From: JBIKWM01 sp044356305
GTDB lineage: Bacteria > Bacteroidota > Bacteroidia > UBA10329
Assembly (NCBI GenBank): GCA_044356305.1
Contig: JBIKWM010000022.1
Coordinates: 1 to 53,657, forward strand
Reading direction: 5' to 3'
Length of the DNA: 53,657 nt
Shown here: positions 44,557 to 53,433 of the stretch, in pieces
Layout: each line of letters opens with the position of its first letter
Position numbering within the stretch: the stretch's first letter is position 1
The notes under the pieces: model-generated
What the model was told of the DNA's origin: nothing
The model's input: only the letters and a program-made list of their open reading frames with translations
Databases searched by the model: none
Translations under genes and position numbers: made by a program

Positions 44557-46008
44557 TCAGAAACGGACAATGCCGGAGAAGATGAGGCGGTCCTCATTCT
44601 TCACCAGATCGGCCACGTAGCCGCCCGGACTGCCTATGGGGGCGTTCCACCCGTTGGGCGATGTCACTCCGCCACGGCCCGAGAAATAGGGCGTGTCGGT
44701 GTGGCGCGTCACATATTCCACACCCAGGGTCAGATGCTCGTTGGGCATGAACTGAAGGCCCACGCTGGCATCCCAGCCCGAGAAGGGGTCTCCGGGATTC
44801 TGTGTCACCACCCCGTTGCCGGTGGGCAAGAGGGTCAGATAGCGGCCCGGGTTGTTGATGTAGCCACCGCCCATGGTCAGCGCCACTTTTCCTTTCTGCC
44901 CGAACCAGATGCGGTTATAGCCCATCACACTCAGAAAATTCTGGGCCGGGGTGGCGCTGTCGCCACCGAAGGGCACCACCCCTCCACCGTTCTCAAACCC
45001 GAGGTCGCCTGTCACCGTGAAGGCCATACGTCTAATGAATTTGGCCCCCTTCCGCTCCAGATACCTTATCACCACGCTGTTGTCGGTGTGGAAACGCATG
45101 CGCTCTGCATTGTTCGGGGTGTCCCATCCCACATACGAGCTCGATACGATGTTCACCCACTCCTTGGGCCTCCACTGCAACTGGTATCCCATGCCCGGCA
45201 TCTCGTTGAACATGGCATAGGTCTGCCATCCGTTGATCAGCCACAGCTCCAGTTTCAGCTTATCGGTCGGATACAACTGCACGCGCGCCCCGGTGAAGAA
45301 CCACGGGGTGTTGTCGCTGGTGAAGGAGGGCTGGTAGTTCCAGTTCTCAAAGTTGTTGTAGCTGTTCAGCCCCACATAGCTCTTGAACATGCCCACGTCA
45401 ATGTTCACCCCGTGCATCCTGCGCAGGTGTATGCCCACATAGGCCTCGGTCACATAGCGCAGGGCATCGTACAGGTCAAACTGACCACGCAGCGGGGTGT
45501 TGTCGTTGCGCGGTATGCCCGTGGCGCGGGTGCCGTACTGCAACATCAGTTTGGCGCGCATGCCGGTGCGGGGCTCAAACACCTCGCCCCCGGCCTCTAT
45601 GTACGATATGTTCAGCTCGTTGCTGCGAAAGGTGGCCGTGCTGCCGCTGTTGGTGTGGTCTATGGGGCGGTTGAAGGAGTAGTTGTAGTTCATGTCCATG
45701 GTGATGCCTCCGGAAAAGTACCTGCCCGCCAGCACCGAGCGGGTCTGCCTGTTGTTGCCCTGCACCCACGTGAAATCGCCCCATGCAAAGGGCTCCGACC
45801 GCGATACCCGGCCCCTGTCGTCCTTTTCGGGCCGCTGCCTCATGGCCGCGAGGAACACCTCGGGGTCCCTCCGCAGCGAGTCGAGCAGTTCGGCCTTCAC
45901 CTGATCTATGATCAGTCTGCGCTCGGCATCGGTGAGGCGCTGCTGCGCCAGGGCCGGCACCTGCATCGCCAGGGCCAGCATGGGAATCAAAAGACCTCTT
46001 CTATTCAT
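44557..46008 (-). CDS. Outer-membrane porin (beta-barrel, BBP2-like)
   Basis: 483 aa with signal peptide MNRRGLLIPMLALAMQVPALAQ. A short helical stretch (LTDAERRLIIDQVKAELLDSL in outline) precedes a long beta-barrel, which begins FAWGDFTWVQGNNRQ and ends LIFSGIVRF, an aromatic C-terminus. It resembles the Bacteroidota outer-membrane beta-barrel group that includes anion/nutrient porins. It lies 32 bp after the KtrB-like gene in the same direction, so it may let ions into the periplasm for the two transporters. Confidence 0.8.
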   Translation of the reverse strand: MNRRGLLIPMLALAMQVPALAQQRLTDAERRLIIDQVKAELLDSLRRDPEVFLAAMRQRPEKDDRGRVSRSEPFAWGDFTWVQGNNRQTRSVLAGRYFSGGITMDMNYNYSFNRPIDHTNSGSTATFRSNELNISYIEAGGEVFEPRTGMRAKLMLQYGTRATGIPRNDNTPLRGQFDLYDALRYVTEAYVGIHLRRMHGVNIDVGMFKSYVGLNSYNNFENWNYQPSFTSDNTPWFFTGARVQLYPTDKLKLELWLINGWQTYAMFNEMPGMGYQLQWRPKEWVNIVSSSYVGWDTPNNAERMRFHTDNSVVIRYLERKGAKFIRRMAFTVTGDLGFENGGGVVPFGGDSATPAQNFLSVMGYNRIWFGQKGKVALTMGGGYINNPGRYLTLLPTGNGVVTQNPGDPFSGWDASVGLQFMPNEHLTLGVEYVTRHTDTPYFSGRGGVTSPNGWNAPIGSPGGYVADLVKNEDRLIFSGIVRF

Positions 46009-46040
46009 TTGTATCAGTTCTTAAAGGTTGAAAGTATGCA

Positions 46041-47459
46041 TCATACGGCCAGGTCGGCTGTGGCTATGGATCCGGGCTCAGCCTTGGCCCTGCGCGCCAG
46101 GATGGCCAAACCGAAAGTGATCACACCCAACCTTCCGATGAACATCAGGGCCGTGATGACCAGCTTGCCGAAAACGGTGAGCGAACCGGTGATGCCCGTG
46201 CTAAGGCCCACCGTGCCTATGGCCGACACCACCTCGAACAGGATGCGCTCCATGGCAAACGGCTCGCTGAAGCTGAGCAGGAAGGTGCCCAGGAAAACCA
46301 GGGCAGTGTAGAAGATGTAGGTGGATGTGGCCACGTAGAGCCGCTCCATCGGAATCTTGCGCCCCAGCAGCATCACGCGGCCGTGGCCCTTGATGCGCGA
46401 CCACATCAGGGCGGCCAGCGCGGCTATGGTGGTGCTCTTTAGGCCCCCGCCCGTGCCCGAGGGCGATGCACCCACATACATCAGGAAGGTGATGCACAGC
46501 AGCACGGGCAGGCTGAGCGCTCCTATCGGCACCGTGTTGAACCCCACGGTGGTGATGGCCGACATGGCCTGAAAGAAAGACGCCATCAGGCGCTGCCCGG
46601 TATGCATGTGGGCCAGGCTCGGCTCACCAAAGAAGATGACCAACGTGCCCGCCACCTGCACGATCAGGTACACCGTCAGGATCACCCACGTGGTGAAGGT
46701 CATCATGTCCGAGACACCCCTGAGCCGGTTCCAGAGGTCGGTCACAACAATGAAACCCAACCCGCCCAGAATGCTCAGCACCGATATGGTCATGTTCAGG
46801 CCCACATGGCCCGCATAATTCTCGAAACTGTTGTTGAGCAGCCCGAAACCGGCCGTGCAGAACGATGATACACTGTGGAACACCGCGCTCCACACGGCTG
46901 GCCAGAGGGCCATGCCATCCTGCCGCATGTAGTAGAAGATGAGCAGCGCCCCGATGGTCTCGCACACGGCCGTGAACACGATGACCGACTTCACAAAATC
47001 GCGCATGCCCAGGTCGGTGGGCAACGAGAACTCGACATTGAGCACCTTTTCGTGCCAATGCGTGAACTTCGATTTTCCGGCCAATAGAATGAAAGAGGTG
47101 AAGGTCATGTAGCCAATACCACCAGCCTGCACTAGCAGCATCACTATCAGTTCGCCCAGCCACGAGTAGGTGTCGCTTACGCTGATGGTGGCCAGTCCGG
47201 TGGTGCTTATGGCCGAGGTGGCCACAAACAGATGGTCGATGAAGGGCACCCCCACCGTATCGCACAGCGGGGTGCAGAGGGCCAGGGTGCCCAGCAGGGT
47301 ATAGAGCCCGAAACCGTAGAAGATGTTCTGCTGAGGCGACAGGTGCATAAGGAACCTCGCATACCTGCGGCCCAGATGGCGAGTAGGGCCGTGCAGTTGA
47401 TTCGTGGGGCGGGGCACTCGCTGCCCCATGGGTTCGTCTGGTGCTTCTGTGTGTGTCAT
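46041..47459 (-). CDS. KtrB-like potassium uptake channel subunit
   Basis: 472 aa. The four P-loops of the SKT superfamily are visible: STTGLATIS, CTAGFGLL, TVGFNTV and GTVGLSTG. Their central glycines form the K+ filter. The start is ATG at 47459; an upstream ATG at 47483 adds eight residues. The N-terminal 65 residues are cytoplasmic. It would normally need a KtrA/TrkA-type RCK subunit, none of which is in the window. It follows TrkH by 84 bp. Confidence 0.9.
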   Translation of the reverse strand: MTHTEAPDEPMGQRVPRPTNQLHGPTRHLGRRYARFLMHLSPQQNIFYGFGLYTLLGTLALCTPLCDTVGVPFIDHLFVATSAISTTGLATISVSDTYSWLGELIVMLLVQAGGIGYMTFTSFILLAGKSKFTHWHEKVLNVEFSLPTDLGMRDFVKSVIVFTAVCETIGALLIFYYMRQDGMALWPAVWSAVFHSVSSFCTAGFGLLNNSFENYAGHVGLNMTISVLSILGGLGFIVVTDLWNRLRGVSDMMTFTTWVILTVYLIVQVAGTLVIFFGEPSLAHMHTGQRLMASFFQAMSAITTVGFNTVPIGALSLPVLLCITFLMYVGASPSGTGGGLKSTTIAALAALMWSRIKGHGRVMLLGRKIPMERLYVATSTYIFYTALVFLGTFLLSFSEPFAMERILFEVVSAIGTVGLSTGITGSLTVFGKLVITALMFIGRLGVITFGLAILARRAKAEPGSIATADLAV

Positions 47460-47543
47460 GGGGCTGCAAAGCAACCGGGCCACACCATCAGGGCCGAATC
47501 AAATTGAGAATGTGCTGTATAAGGGAATGATAAAGGCCCGCAC

Positions 47544-49001
47544 TCACCCCCTGGCCCGCCAGAAGTACGGGGTGAATATGACGAACACCGTGAACAGTTC
47601 GAGCCGGCCCACCAGCATGCACCAGCTGAGCACCCAGGTGGCCACATCGGGCAGCTTGAAGAAGTTGGTCGATGGCCCTACCCCGCCCAGGCCCGGGCCC
47701 ACACCGCCCATGCAGGTGGCCACGGCACTCATGCCAGTGATGATATCGACCCCGCTGAAGGCGAGAATGAGCGAGCACACGGCCCAGTGCATCAGATACA
47801 TCATGACGAACACGGTGACCTGATTGGCCACCTCGGCCGGCACCGATGAACCATTGAGCCGAACGGGCAATATGGCCGAGCTGTGCAGCTGCCTGCGCAG
47901 TTCGAGCTTCACGTTGCGGAACAGCACCAGGTGCCGCACCATCTTGATGCCGCCCGTGGTGCTGCCCGCCATGGCCCCACTGAAGAGGATGAGGAAGAAC
48001 ATGAAGCTGAGGGCCGGGCCCCATAGCGTGTAGTCGGCCGTGGCGAAGCCGGTGCTGGTCATGAGCGACACCACCGTGAACACCGAGTGGCGGAAGGCAG
48101 GCTCAAGATCGGTGCTGTATGCCAGGTGCACCGTAAGGGTGGAAATGGCGGTAAAAATGCCGATTGCCATGAGGTAGGTGCGCAGTTCCTCATCGGTCAG
48201 GGCGCGTTTCAACCTGCCCGATAAGCCATAGAAATAGAGAATGAAATTGACCCCTGAGGCGGCCATGAAGAAGGTTATTATGTACTGGATGAGGGGCGAG
48301 AAACTGGCTATGCTGTCGTTGTGTGTGCCGAACCCCCCGGTGGCGATGGTGGCAAAGGAGTGATTGATGGCATCGAACAGGGTCATGCCTGCGATGCGAA
48401 GGGAAATGATCTCGGCCAAGGTGAGTCCCACGTAGATCATCCACAGCCGCTTGGCGGTGTCCTGTATGCGGGGCGATATCTTGTCGGTGCTGATGCCCGA
48501 TGCCTCGGCCGAGAACAGTTTCATGCCGCCCATGCCCAGCACCGGCAATATGGCCACGGCCAGAACAATGATGCCCATACCGCCTATCCAGTGGGTCATG
48601 CTGCGCCAGAGCAGAATGTCGGGCGCCACCTTGGTCAGGTCCGTGATCACGCTCGCACCCGTGGTGGTGTAGCCGCTCATGGTCTCGAAGAAGGCATCGG
48701 TGATTCCGGTGATGCTGCCACTGAAGAGAAACGGCAGTGAACCCGAGAGCGACATGGCGGTCCAGCCCAGCGTCACGATCAGCATGGCCTCGCGTTTCCT
48801 CACGTTCGGACGCTCGCGCACACCGGCCAGCACCCAGGCCAGAAGCCCTGTACCTATGGTTACAGCTGCACTGAGCAAGATGGGAAGCAGATCGGTGGTG
48901 TGGAAATAGAACGTGGCCGGCAGGCACGCCAGCATGAATCCCCCGTTGATGATGAGCAGCAGCCCCAGAATATGTACGACCGGTCTGAAATTGATTCCCA
49001 T
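47544..49001 (-). CDS. TrkH-like potassium uptake protein
   Basis: 485 aa from the ATG giving MGINFRPVVHILGLLLI; the open frame goes 18 codons further but has no membrane segment. Filter loops: TTTGASVI, ATIATGGFGTH, STGFATADY and CMGGVGPGLGGVG. The full-length 10-helix TrkH architecture and the extra N-terminal helix pair distinguish it from the neighbouring KtrB-like protein. No TrkA is in the window. A -7-like TTCCTTTG lies at 49042-49035 on the minus strand. Confidence 0.93.
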   Translation of the reverse strand: MGINFRPVVHILGLLLIINGGFMLACLPATFYFHTTDLLPILLSAAVTIGTGLLAWVLAGVRERPNVRKREAMLIVTLGWTAMSLSGSLPFLFSGSITGITDAFFETMSGYTTTGASVITDLTKVAPDILLWRSMTHWIGGMGIIVLAVAILPVLGMGGMKLFSAEASGISTDKISPRIQDTAKRLWMIYVGLTLAEIISLRIAGMTLFDAINHSFATIATGGFGTHNDSIASFSPLIQYIITFFMAASGVNFILYFYGLSGRLKRALTDEELRTYLMAIGIFTAISTLTVHLAYSTDLEPAFRHSVFTVVSLMTSTGFATADYTLWGPALSFMFFLILFSGAMAGSTTGGIKMVRHLVLFRNVKLELRRQLHSSAILPVRLNGSSVPAEVANQVTVFVMMYLMHWAVCSLILAFSGVDIITGMSAVATCMGGVGPGLGGVGPSTNFFKLPDVATWVLSWCMLVGRLELFTVFVIFTPYFWRARG

Positions 49002-49215
49002 GGGCCGCAACAGGTGTCCCGAACTCGCGGGCGGCAAAGGAACCGGGGGCCACATCAGGCGTTTATCAAGAATAACGGCACGAACATAAGGATTTTATAA
49101 GCGCAAGGACTTTTGGCTAAACCTGTCTCTGGCCCTGTGCCCGTGACCGGTGCGAATGCACCGTGCCCTGTCCCCGGCCCAGAAGCCCATGGTCGTCTCA
49201 TCTGCTATCTGGAGA

Positions 49216-49893
49216 TCAGCAGAAACGGTACCCCACCCCGCTCTCGGTGATGATGTGGGCGGGGCGCGCAGGGTCAGCCTCCAGTTTTTTGCGCAATTGG
49301 GCTACAAATACCCTCAGGTACTGTGTATCGTCCTGATGGCCCACGCCCCACACCTCGCGCAGCAGATGCCGGTGGGTGAGCACACGTCCCTCATTGCTGG
49401 CCATGAGGCTGAGCAGATGGAATTCGGTGGATGTGAGGTGGATCAGTTCACCGTTCCTGCGCACGGCCATGGCCGCCAGGTCAATCTCGAGATCACCGAT
49501 GCGGATGACAGGGTTTCCGGGGTCAGCGGCCTGTCTGCGCATGCACGAGCGCATACGGGCCAGCAGCTCGCCCGTGCGGAAGGGTTTGGTGAGGTAGTCG
49601 GTGGCCCCGTTGTCGAGGGCCTGCACCACGCCCTGCTCATCATTCAATACAGAGAGCATGATCACGGGCCGCGTGTACCATTGGCGCAACTGCCTGAGCA
49701 CTTCCTGCCCGTTCATGTCGGGCAGGTTGATGTCGAGCAGGATCAGATCGGGCGGATGCGATGCGGCCAACCGGATGCCCTCGGTGCCTGTCGAGGCGGT
49801 CTGGGCGGCCATGCCGTTGGTATCAAGCACCACTTCCAGCAGGCGCTGTATCTGTGGCTCATCATCGATCACAAGTACCTGAGGGCGATTCAT
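49216..49893 (-). CDS. KdpE-like response regulator
   Basis: 225 aa. Receiver domain with D11, phospho-acceptor D54 (LILLDINLPDMNG) and K103 (YLTKPF); winged helix with IHLTSTEFHLLSLMASNEGRVLTHRHLL in outline and VGYRF at the end. It matches KdpE well. It overlaps the kinase gene by four bases (ATGA). No kdpFABC genes are in the window; the TrkH, KtrB and porin genes downstream on the same strand are the likely targets. Confidence 0.9.
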   Translation of the reverse strand: MNRPQVLVIDDEPQIQRLLEVVLDTNGMAAQTASTGTEGIRLAASHPPDLILLDINLPDMNGQEVLRQLRQWYTRPVIMLSVLNDEQGVVQALDNGATDYLTKPFRTGELLARMRSCMRRQAADPGNPVIRIGDLEIDLAAMAVRRNGELIHLTSTEFHLLSLMASNEGRVLTHRHLLREVWGVGHQDDTQYLRVFVAQLRKKLEADPARPAHIITESGVGYRFC

Positions 49894-50969
49894 GGTGTTG
49901 CTGTAGCAGGGCGCGAAGTTGCGTCAGGCAGTTGCAATGTGAACCGGGCACCACCGTTGTGCCCACGGCTGAGCAGGAGCTGTCCGCCCAAGGCCTCTGC
50001 AAATCCTTTGGCTATGGCCAGTCCGAGGCCCAATCCGCCCGGACTGCTTCCCTTTGCACGATAGAATTTGGAGAAGACCGATAACGATTCAGCCTCCGCG
50101 ATTCCCGGCCCGTCATCCTCCACCTCTATCACACATCTGTCGTCCATTCGGACCCCGCGCAGGGTGATGGCCGTTCCGGCAGGGGTGTGCACCATGGCGT
50201 TGCGCACCAGATTCTGCACCACCTGGCGCACCAGTCCCTCATCGGTGCGCGCCATCACCATTTCGGGTGCATGGACAGCAATTTGATGCGTACGGGCCAA
50301 TGGCTCGAGTTCGTGGGCCACATCGTTCAGTATCTCGCTCAGGTCGCACCAGTCGTTGCGCGGCCTCAGATTTCCCGATTCGAGTCGGCTCATATCGAGC
50401 AGCATGCCTACCTGGCGGTTGAGCCGATCGGCCGCATCGCCCATGCTGGCCAGGAGTTTCTGCCGGTCAGGGGGCGCCAGTTCCTGCTGCTGCATGGCAT
50501 CGATGCCCCCTACAAGTGTTGAAAGTGGTGTGCGCAGCTCGTGCGACAGTGAGTTGAGCACTGTGCCATAGAGCCGGAGGGTCTCCTCATCGGCCTCGGA
50601 CTGAAGCACCTGGGCCTCGCTGCGCCTGAGGCGGGTGGTGAGCACCGCGCTGACAAGCACCACAACGAAATACATGATGAACAGGAGCACATCGTGCACG
50701 GTGCCGATATGCAGGGTGAAGGTGGGCTGGATGAAAAGGAAATTCCACAACATGGCACTGAACACCGCTGCCACCACCATGGGCCATGTATCGACCACCA
50801 GGGCCAGGAGGCATACCACTGCGAGCAGGATCAGTGCCACCGACTGGTAGCCCAATGTGTGGGCCAACGGGAGACACAGAGCGGCAGTGACGCTTACCGC
50901 ACCCACTGAGACCACGAACTGTAACCACCATGGGCGGGGGTGCCGCCTGCGTAGTCTGATGCCCATCAT
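49890..50969 (-). CDS. Truncated KdpD-like histidine kinase (DUF4118 sensor)
   Basis: 359 aa from the double ATG at 50969/50966; the open frame continues upstream but is Cys/His-rich and not protein-like. It lacks the N-terminal KdpD osmosensor and USP domains and keeps the four-helix DUF4118 membrane module (about residues 15-115, with WNFLFIQPTFTLHIGT), followed by the kinase core: SLSHELRTPLS with H143, N-box LVRNAMVHTPAG, G1 EDDGPGIAE and G2 GGLGLGLAI. Such short KdpD forms exist; signal input must come through the membrane module or another protein. Cotranscribed with the regulator. Confidence 0.9.
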   Translation of the reverse strand: MMGIRLRRRHPRPWWLQFVVSVGAVSVTAALCLPLAHTLGYQSVALILLAVVCLLALVVDTWPMVVAAVFSAMLWNFLFIQPTFTLHIGTVHDVLLFIMYFVVVLVSAVLTTRLRRSEAQVLQSEADEETLRLYGTVLNSLSHELRTPLSTLVGGIDAMQQQELAPPDRQKLLASMGDAADRLNRQVGMLLDMSRLESGNLRPRNDWCDLSEILNDVAHELEPLARTHQIAVHAPEMVMARTDEGLVRQVVQNLVRNAMVHTPAGTAITLRGVRMDDRCVIEVEDDGPGIAEAESLSVFSKFYRAKGSSPGGLGLGLAIAKGFAEALGGQLLLSRGHNGGARFTLQLPDATSRPATATP

Positions 50970-51091
50970 TTCTGGCTGCGAAGGTCGGGTGATGTGGCAT
51001 TTGGCCCTGTTCTCAGCATGCACATGCCTCATCAACCCACAAAGGCAATGCTTACCCGGCCACTGATACATCTGGGCGCATCAACCGTTCC

Positions 51092-51409
51092 GGAATGTGA
51101 TTCCCCGCAGTCTTACCAGCAGGGCTTATTTAAGTGAAGGTGATGTAGGAGCAGGTCCCTGGGCGGCCTTGGACATTTCCTGTCGCGAAACCGGGGTAAG
51201 GGAGCGTGCGCGGGCCCGAGGAAGCGTTCCGTAGAGTGAGGTCTTCCGAACGGCCCGGAACGCGCGGATAGCGACCGTCCCCGAGTTTCGCAAGGAAATG
51301 TCCATCAGCCTTGATTTTTTGATCCTTTTGTATCAAGACAAAAGGATGAAAAGTGATTCTCCCACGCGAGCTCAAGGGTCATTGGTACAAAAGCGGGGAA
51401 TCACTTTCC
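51092..51409. repeat. MITE-like element with 17-bp terminal inverted repeats
   Basis: 51092-51108 (ggaatgtgattccccgc) is the inverse complement of 51393-51409 with one mismatch. Inside lies a second inverted repeat: 51171-51191 against 51285-51303, about 19-21 bp with a 2-base offset, flanking a GC-rich core. Next to the right end is a third, atccttttgt / acaaaaggat (51322-51331, 51338-51347). The copy of the terminal sequence at about 51350-51364 partly repeats the end again. No open frame inside is protein-like. No clear target duplication was found. Confidence 0.6.
51311..51347 (+). ncRNA. Hairpin with two exclusive pairings
   Basis: The 10-bp stem atccttttgt / acaaaaggat encloses loop atcaag. 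The TTGAT at 51311-51315 can also pair with ATCAA at 51332-51336, which would open that stem. The two folds exclude each other. Similar hairpins recur in Bacteroidota intergenic regions as far as I recall; function unknown. Confidence 0.3.
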
Positions 51410-51436
51410 TGAATGCATTCATTCCAAAAAAACCCG

Positions 51437-51469
51437 TTGAGCACCACCCGTGGCACAGGTCTATTTTTG
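51437..51469 (+). promoter_or_regulatory. gmk promoter
   Basis: TTG at 51437-51439, a 22-bp spacer and TATTTTTG (51462-51469), an exact -7 box, six bases before the ATG. A leaderless gmk mRNA is expected. Confidence 0.6.
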
Positions 51470-51475
51470 CTGCCC

Positions 51476-52069
51476 ATGCCGCATCCAGCAGGTCGCCTCA
51501 TTATCGTGTCAGCCCCATCGGGTGCGGGCAAGACCACCTTGGTGCATCACCTGCTGGCACAGCCTGCCCTCGGGTTGCGGTTCTCGGTGTCGGCCACCAG
51601 CAGGCCCATGCGTCCGGGCGAGGTCGATGGCCGCGACTACCATTTCATCAGCCCCCAAGAATTCAGACAAAGAGTGGCCCAAGGCGATTTCCTTGAATGG
51701 GAGGAGGTGTATCCCGGCAGGTTGTACGGGTCGCTGCGCTCCGAGGTGGACAGCATGTTGCGCGAGGGCCATAACGTGATCTTTGATGTGGATGTGGTGG
51801 GCGGCCTCCATATAAAGGAGGTATATGGGCCACGGGCACTGGCCGTTTTCATTCAGCCCCCATCGGTCGAGGCCCTGCGGCAACGGCTCGAGGCGCGCAA
51901 CACCGAAGATGCCGCCACCCTGGCCATGCGCATAGGCAAGGCCACGCACGAGCTGGGTTTTGGCCCTCGGTTCGATACCGTGGTGGTGAACGAGCACCTG
52001 GAGCAGGCCAAGGACGAGGTCGTTCAGCGGGTGTCTGCCTTCCTCGCCTCAGCATCGGCCGAACAATAA
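51476..52069 (+). CDS. gmk: Guanylate kinase
   Basis: 197 aa. It phosphorylates GMP to GDP with ATP. The P-loop is APSGAGKTT (13-21), followed by SATSRPMRPGEVDGRDYHF and GDFLEWEEVYPGRLYGS, which bind GMP, and VIFDVDVVGG. Length and order are normal. The start at 51476 matches the usual gmk N-terminus and the promoter; the longer frame from 51413 crosses that promoter. The DUF2480 gene starts 25 bp after the stop. Confidence 0.95.
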   Translation: MPHPAGRLIIVSAPSGAGKTTLVHHLLAQPALGLRFSVSATSRPMRPGEVDGRDYHFISPQEFRQRVAQGDFLEWEEVYPGRLYGSLRSEVDSMLREGHNVIFDVDVVGGLHIKEVYGPRALAVFIQPPSVEALRQRLEARNTEDAATLAMRIGKATHELGFGPRFDTVVVNEHLEQAKDEVVQRVSAFLASASAEQ

Positions 52070-52094
52070 TGTATGCCCGTGCATTGAGCAGGTC

Positions 52095-52613
52095 ATGAGT
52101 GCATCAGAAAGCGAAGACACCATACGCAACCGGGTGGCCGAGAGCGCACTGGTCACCATTGACCTTGACGACCTCTACACGCCCGGCACACGCCTGACGT
52201 ATGACCTGGCCCAGCATCTTTTTGAAGGGCTGATCCTGCGCGAACGCGACCTACGCGACCAGCTAGAGGTTGCCGACCTGCAACCCTATGCCGGGGCCCA
52301 TGTGGCCATTGCCTGCACGGCCGATGCCATCATACCCCAATGGGCCTTCATGCTGGTGGCCGCGGCCCTTGCCCCTGTGGCCGCCACGGTGGTCATGGGT
52401 TCGAAGGAGGACCTTGAAAGGGCGCTCATTCAGACCAAGGTGGCCGCTCTCGATGCCAGCGCCTGGCACAACCGACCGGTCATTGTGCGGGGGTGCAGCC
52501 GCCACCCCGTGCATCCGAGCGCCTATGTGCTGCTCACGGCCCGCCTCAGGCCCATTGCCCGCAGGATCATGTATGGCGAGGCATGCAGCACGGTCCCCGT
52601 TTGGAAGGGTTGA
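52095..52613 (+). CDS. DUF2480 protein
   Basis: 172 aa. Matches the Bacteroidota-specific DUF2480 family: ALVTIDLDDLYTPG near residue 17, HLFEGLILRERDLRDQL, AIACTADAIIPQWAFMLVA, VIVRGCSRHPVHPSAYVLLT and the ending IMYGEACSTVPVWK. The many conserved Cys and Asp residues suggest a catalytic or metal role, but the function is unknown. It follows gmk by 25 bp and probably shares its transcript. Confidence 0.88.
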   Translation: MSASESEDTIRNRVAESALVTIDLDDLYTPGTRLTYDLAQHLFEGLILRERDLRDQLEVADLQPYAGAHVAIACTADAIIPQWAFMLVAAALAPVAATVVMGSKEDLERALIQTKVAALDASAWHNRPVIVRGCSRHPVHPSAYVLLTARLRPIARRIMYGEACSTVPVWKG

Positions 52614-52664
52614 TACAGCAGGGGCCATGGCCCGCGGCATAACGCGGTAGGGACACAGCCCCCC

Positions 52665-53357
52665 TCACGCCACCACCGCCCGGATGGCATCGCACCACGG
52701 GCCGCTGTTCTCGGGCCGCGTGGCGCTGGCCCAGCGCACATAGGCGCAGAGGCGTTTGCCCATGGCCTCATGCTCCAACACGATGCGAAAAAAGGTTCGG
52801 GTGCTCCAGGCCACCTCGGGACACTCATGGGCCGATATGGGAAAAGGCCCGTTCAGGTCGCACAGCGCATAGCGCACCTCAATGAAATCGGCCAGGTTGT
52901 GCATGCTGGCGCGGCCCCCGTCATCGGGTCTGCGCACACGCACCACCATCTGCCCCCCGCCCGAGGGGCGTATGTCGGCCAGTGGCTGATCCTGTATCTT
53001 ACCCCTGCGGGTGTATGGGCGGGTCTCCGACCGCAGGTTGAAGGTGGCGCGGTCGGACAAGGTGGTGGCGGGGTTCACACCCATGGCCGTTAACAGCGGA
53101 GACGCAAAGGCCGTGAACTCCCTCATCAGCTGCCTCTTGATGTCGGTCACCGTTTTGGTGCGCTTGTCCTTGCTGATGAACTTGGTCCAGTTCGCCACCC
53201 ACTCGGTGCGGAATTCCTCCCACCGCGTGGCTTCCTCCTCCGTCAATCCAAGCCTGATCCAAGTGGCCGGATCTCCCGCAAGCAGCGCATTGGCTGTGTT
53301 GCGGATGTAGGTATCGAAGTTGTCGTTGTTCTGCGGAATCCTTCGTTTGTAGGCCAT
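52665..53357 (-). CDS. Orphan 230-aa protein downstream of a 21-bp array
   Basis: Starts MAYKRRIPQNNDNFDTYI; no signal peptide. Residues 1-125 are helical, with RWEEFRTEWVANWTKFISKD and SPLLTAMGVNPATTLSDRATF in outline. The C-terminal half, from about 130 (ADIRPSGGGQMVVRVRR) to the end (LCAYVRWASATRPENSGPW), looks like a beta-sandwich close to fibronectin type III. I recall similar proteins repeated in Bacteroidota genomes without an assigned function. The gene stands alone. Its 5' side carries the 21-bp palindrome array, 77 bp from the start. Confidence 0.75.
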   Translation of the reverse strand: MAYKRRIPQNNDNFDTYIRNTANALLAGDPATWIRLGLTEEEATRWEEFRTEWVANWTKFISKDKRTKTVTDIKRQLMREFTAFASPLLTAMGVNPATTLSDRATFNLRSETRPYTRRGKIQDQPLADIRPSGGGQMVVRVRRPDDGGRASMHNLADFIEVRYALCDLNGPFPISAHECPEVAWSTRTFFRIVLEHEAMGKRLCAYVRWASATRPENSGPWCDAIRAVVA

Positions 53358-53433
53358 GGCTTTCAGTCTGATGAGGTCTGTTATAGGGCGGATCGTTTCG
53401 GGGACGCGGAGAAAGGAGGATGTTTCTTAGGTC

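Larger units (their letters stand above)
50970..51475. other. Intergenic region with structured inverted-repeat element
   Basis: 506 bp without a gene between the kinase start and gmk. Most of it (51092-51409) forms the element described separately. Confidence 0.6.

Noticed and set aside
44701..46311. 536-codon plus-strand frame opposite the porin
   Set aside because: It is antisense to a clear porin with signal peptide and barrel ending. The translation lacks any domain.
49890..50969. Full-length KdpD
   Set aside because: The upstream frame gives no KdpD osmosensor or USP domain, so the kinase is a short form and no frameshifted remainder was seen.
51413..51475. Longer gmk start
   Set aside because: It crosses the exact -7 box and -33 element, and the added residues are not part of guanylate kinases.
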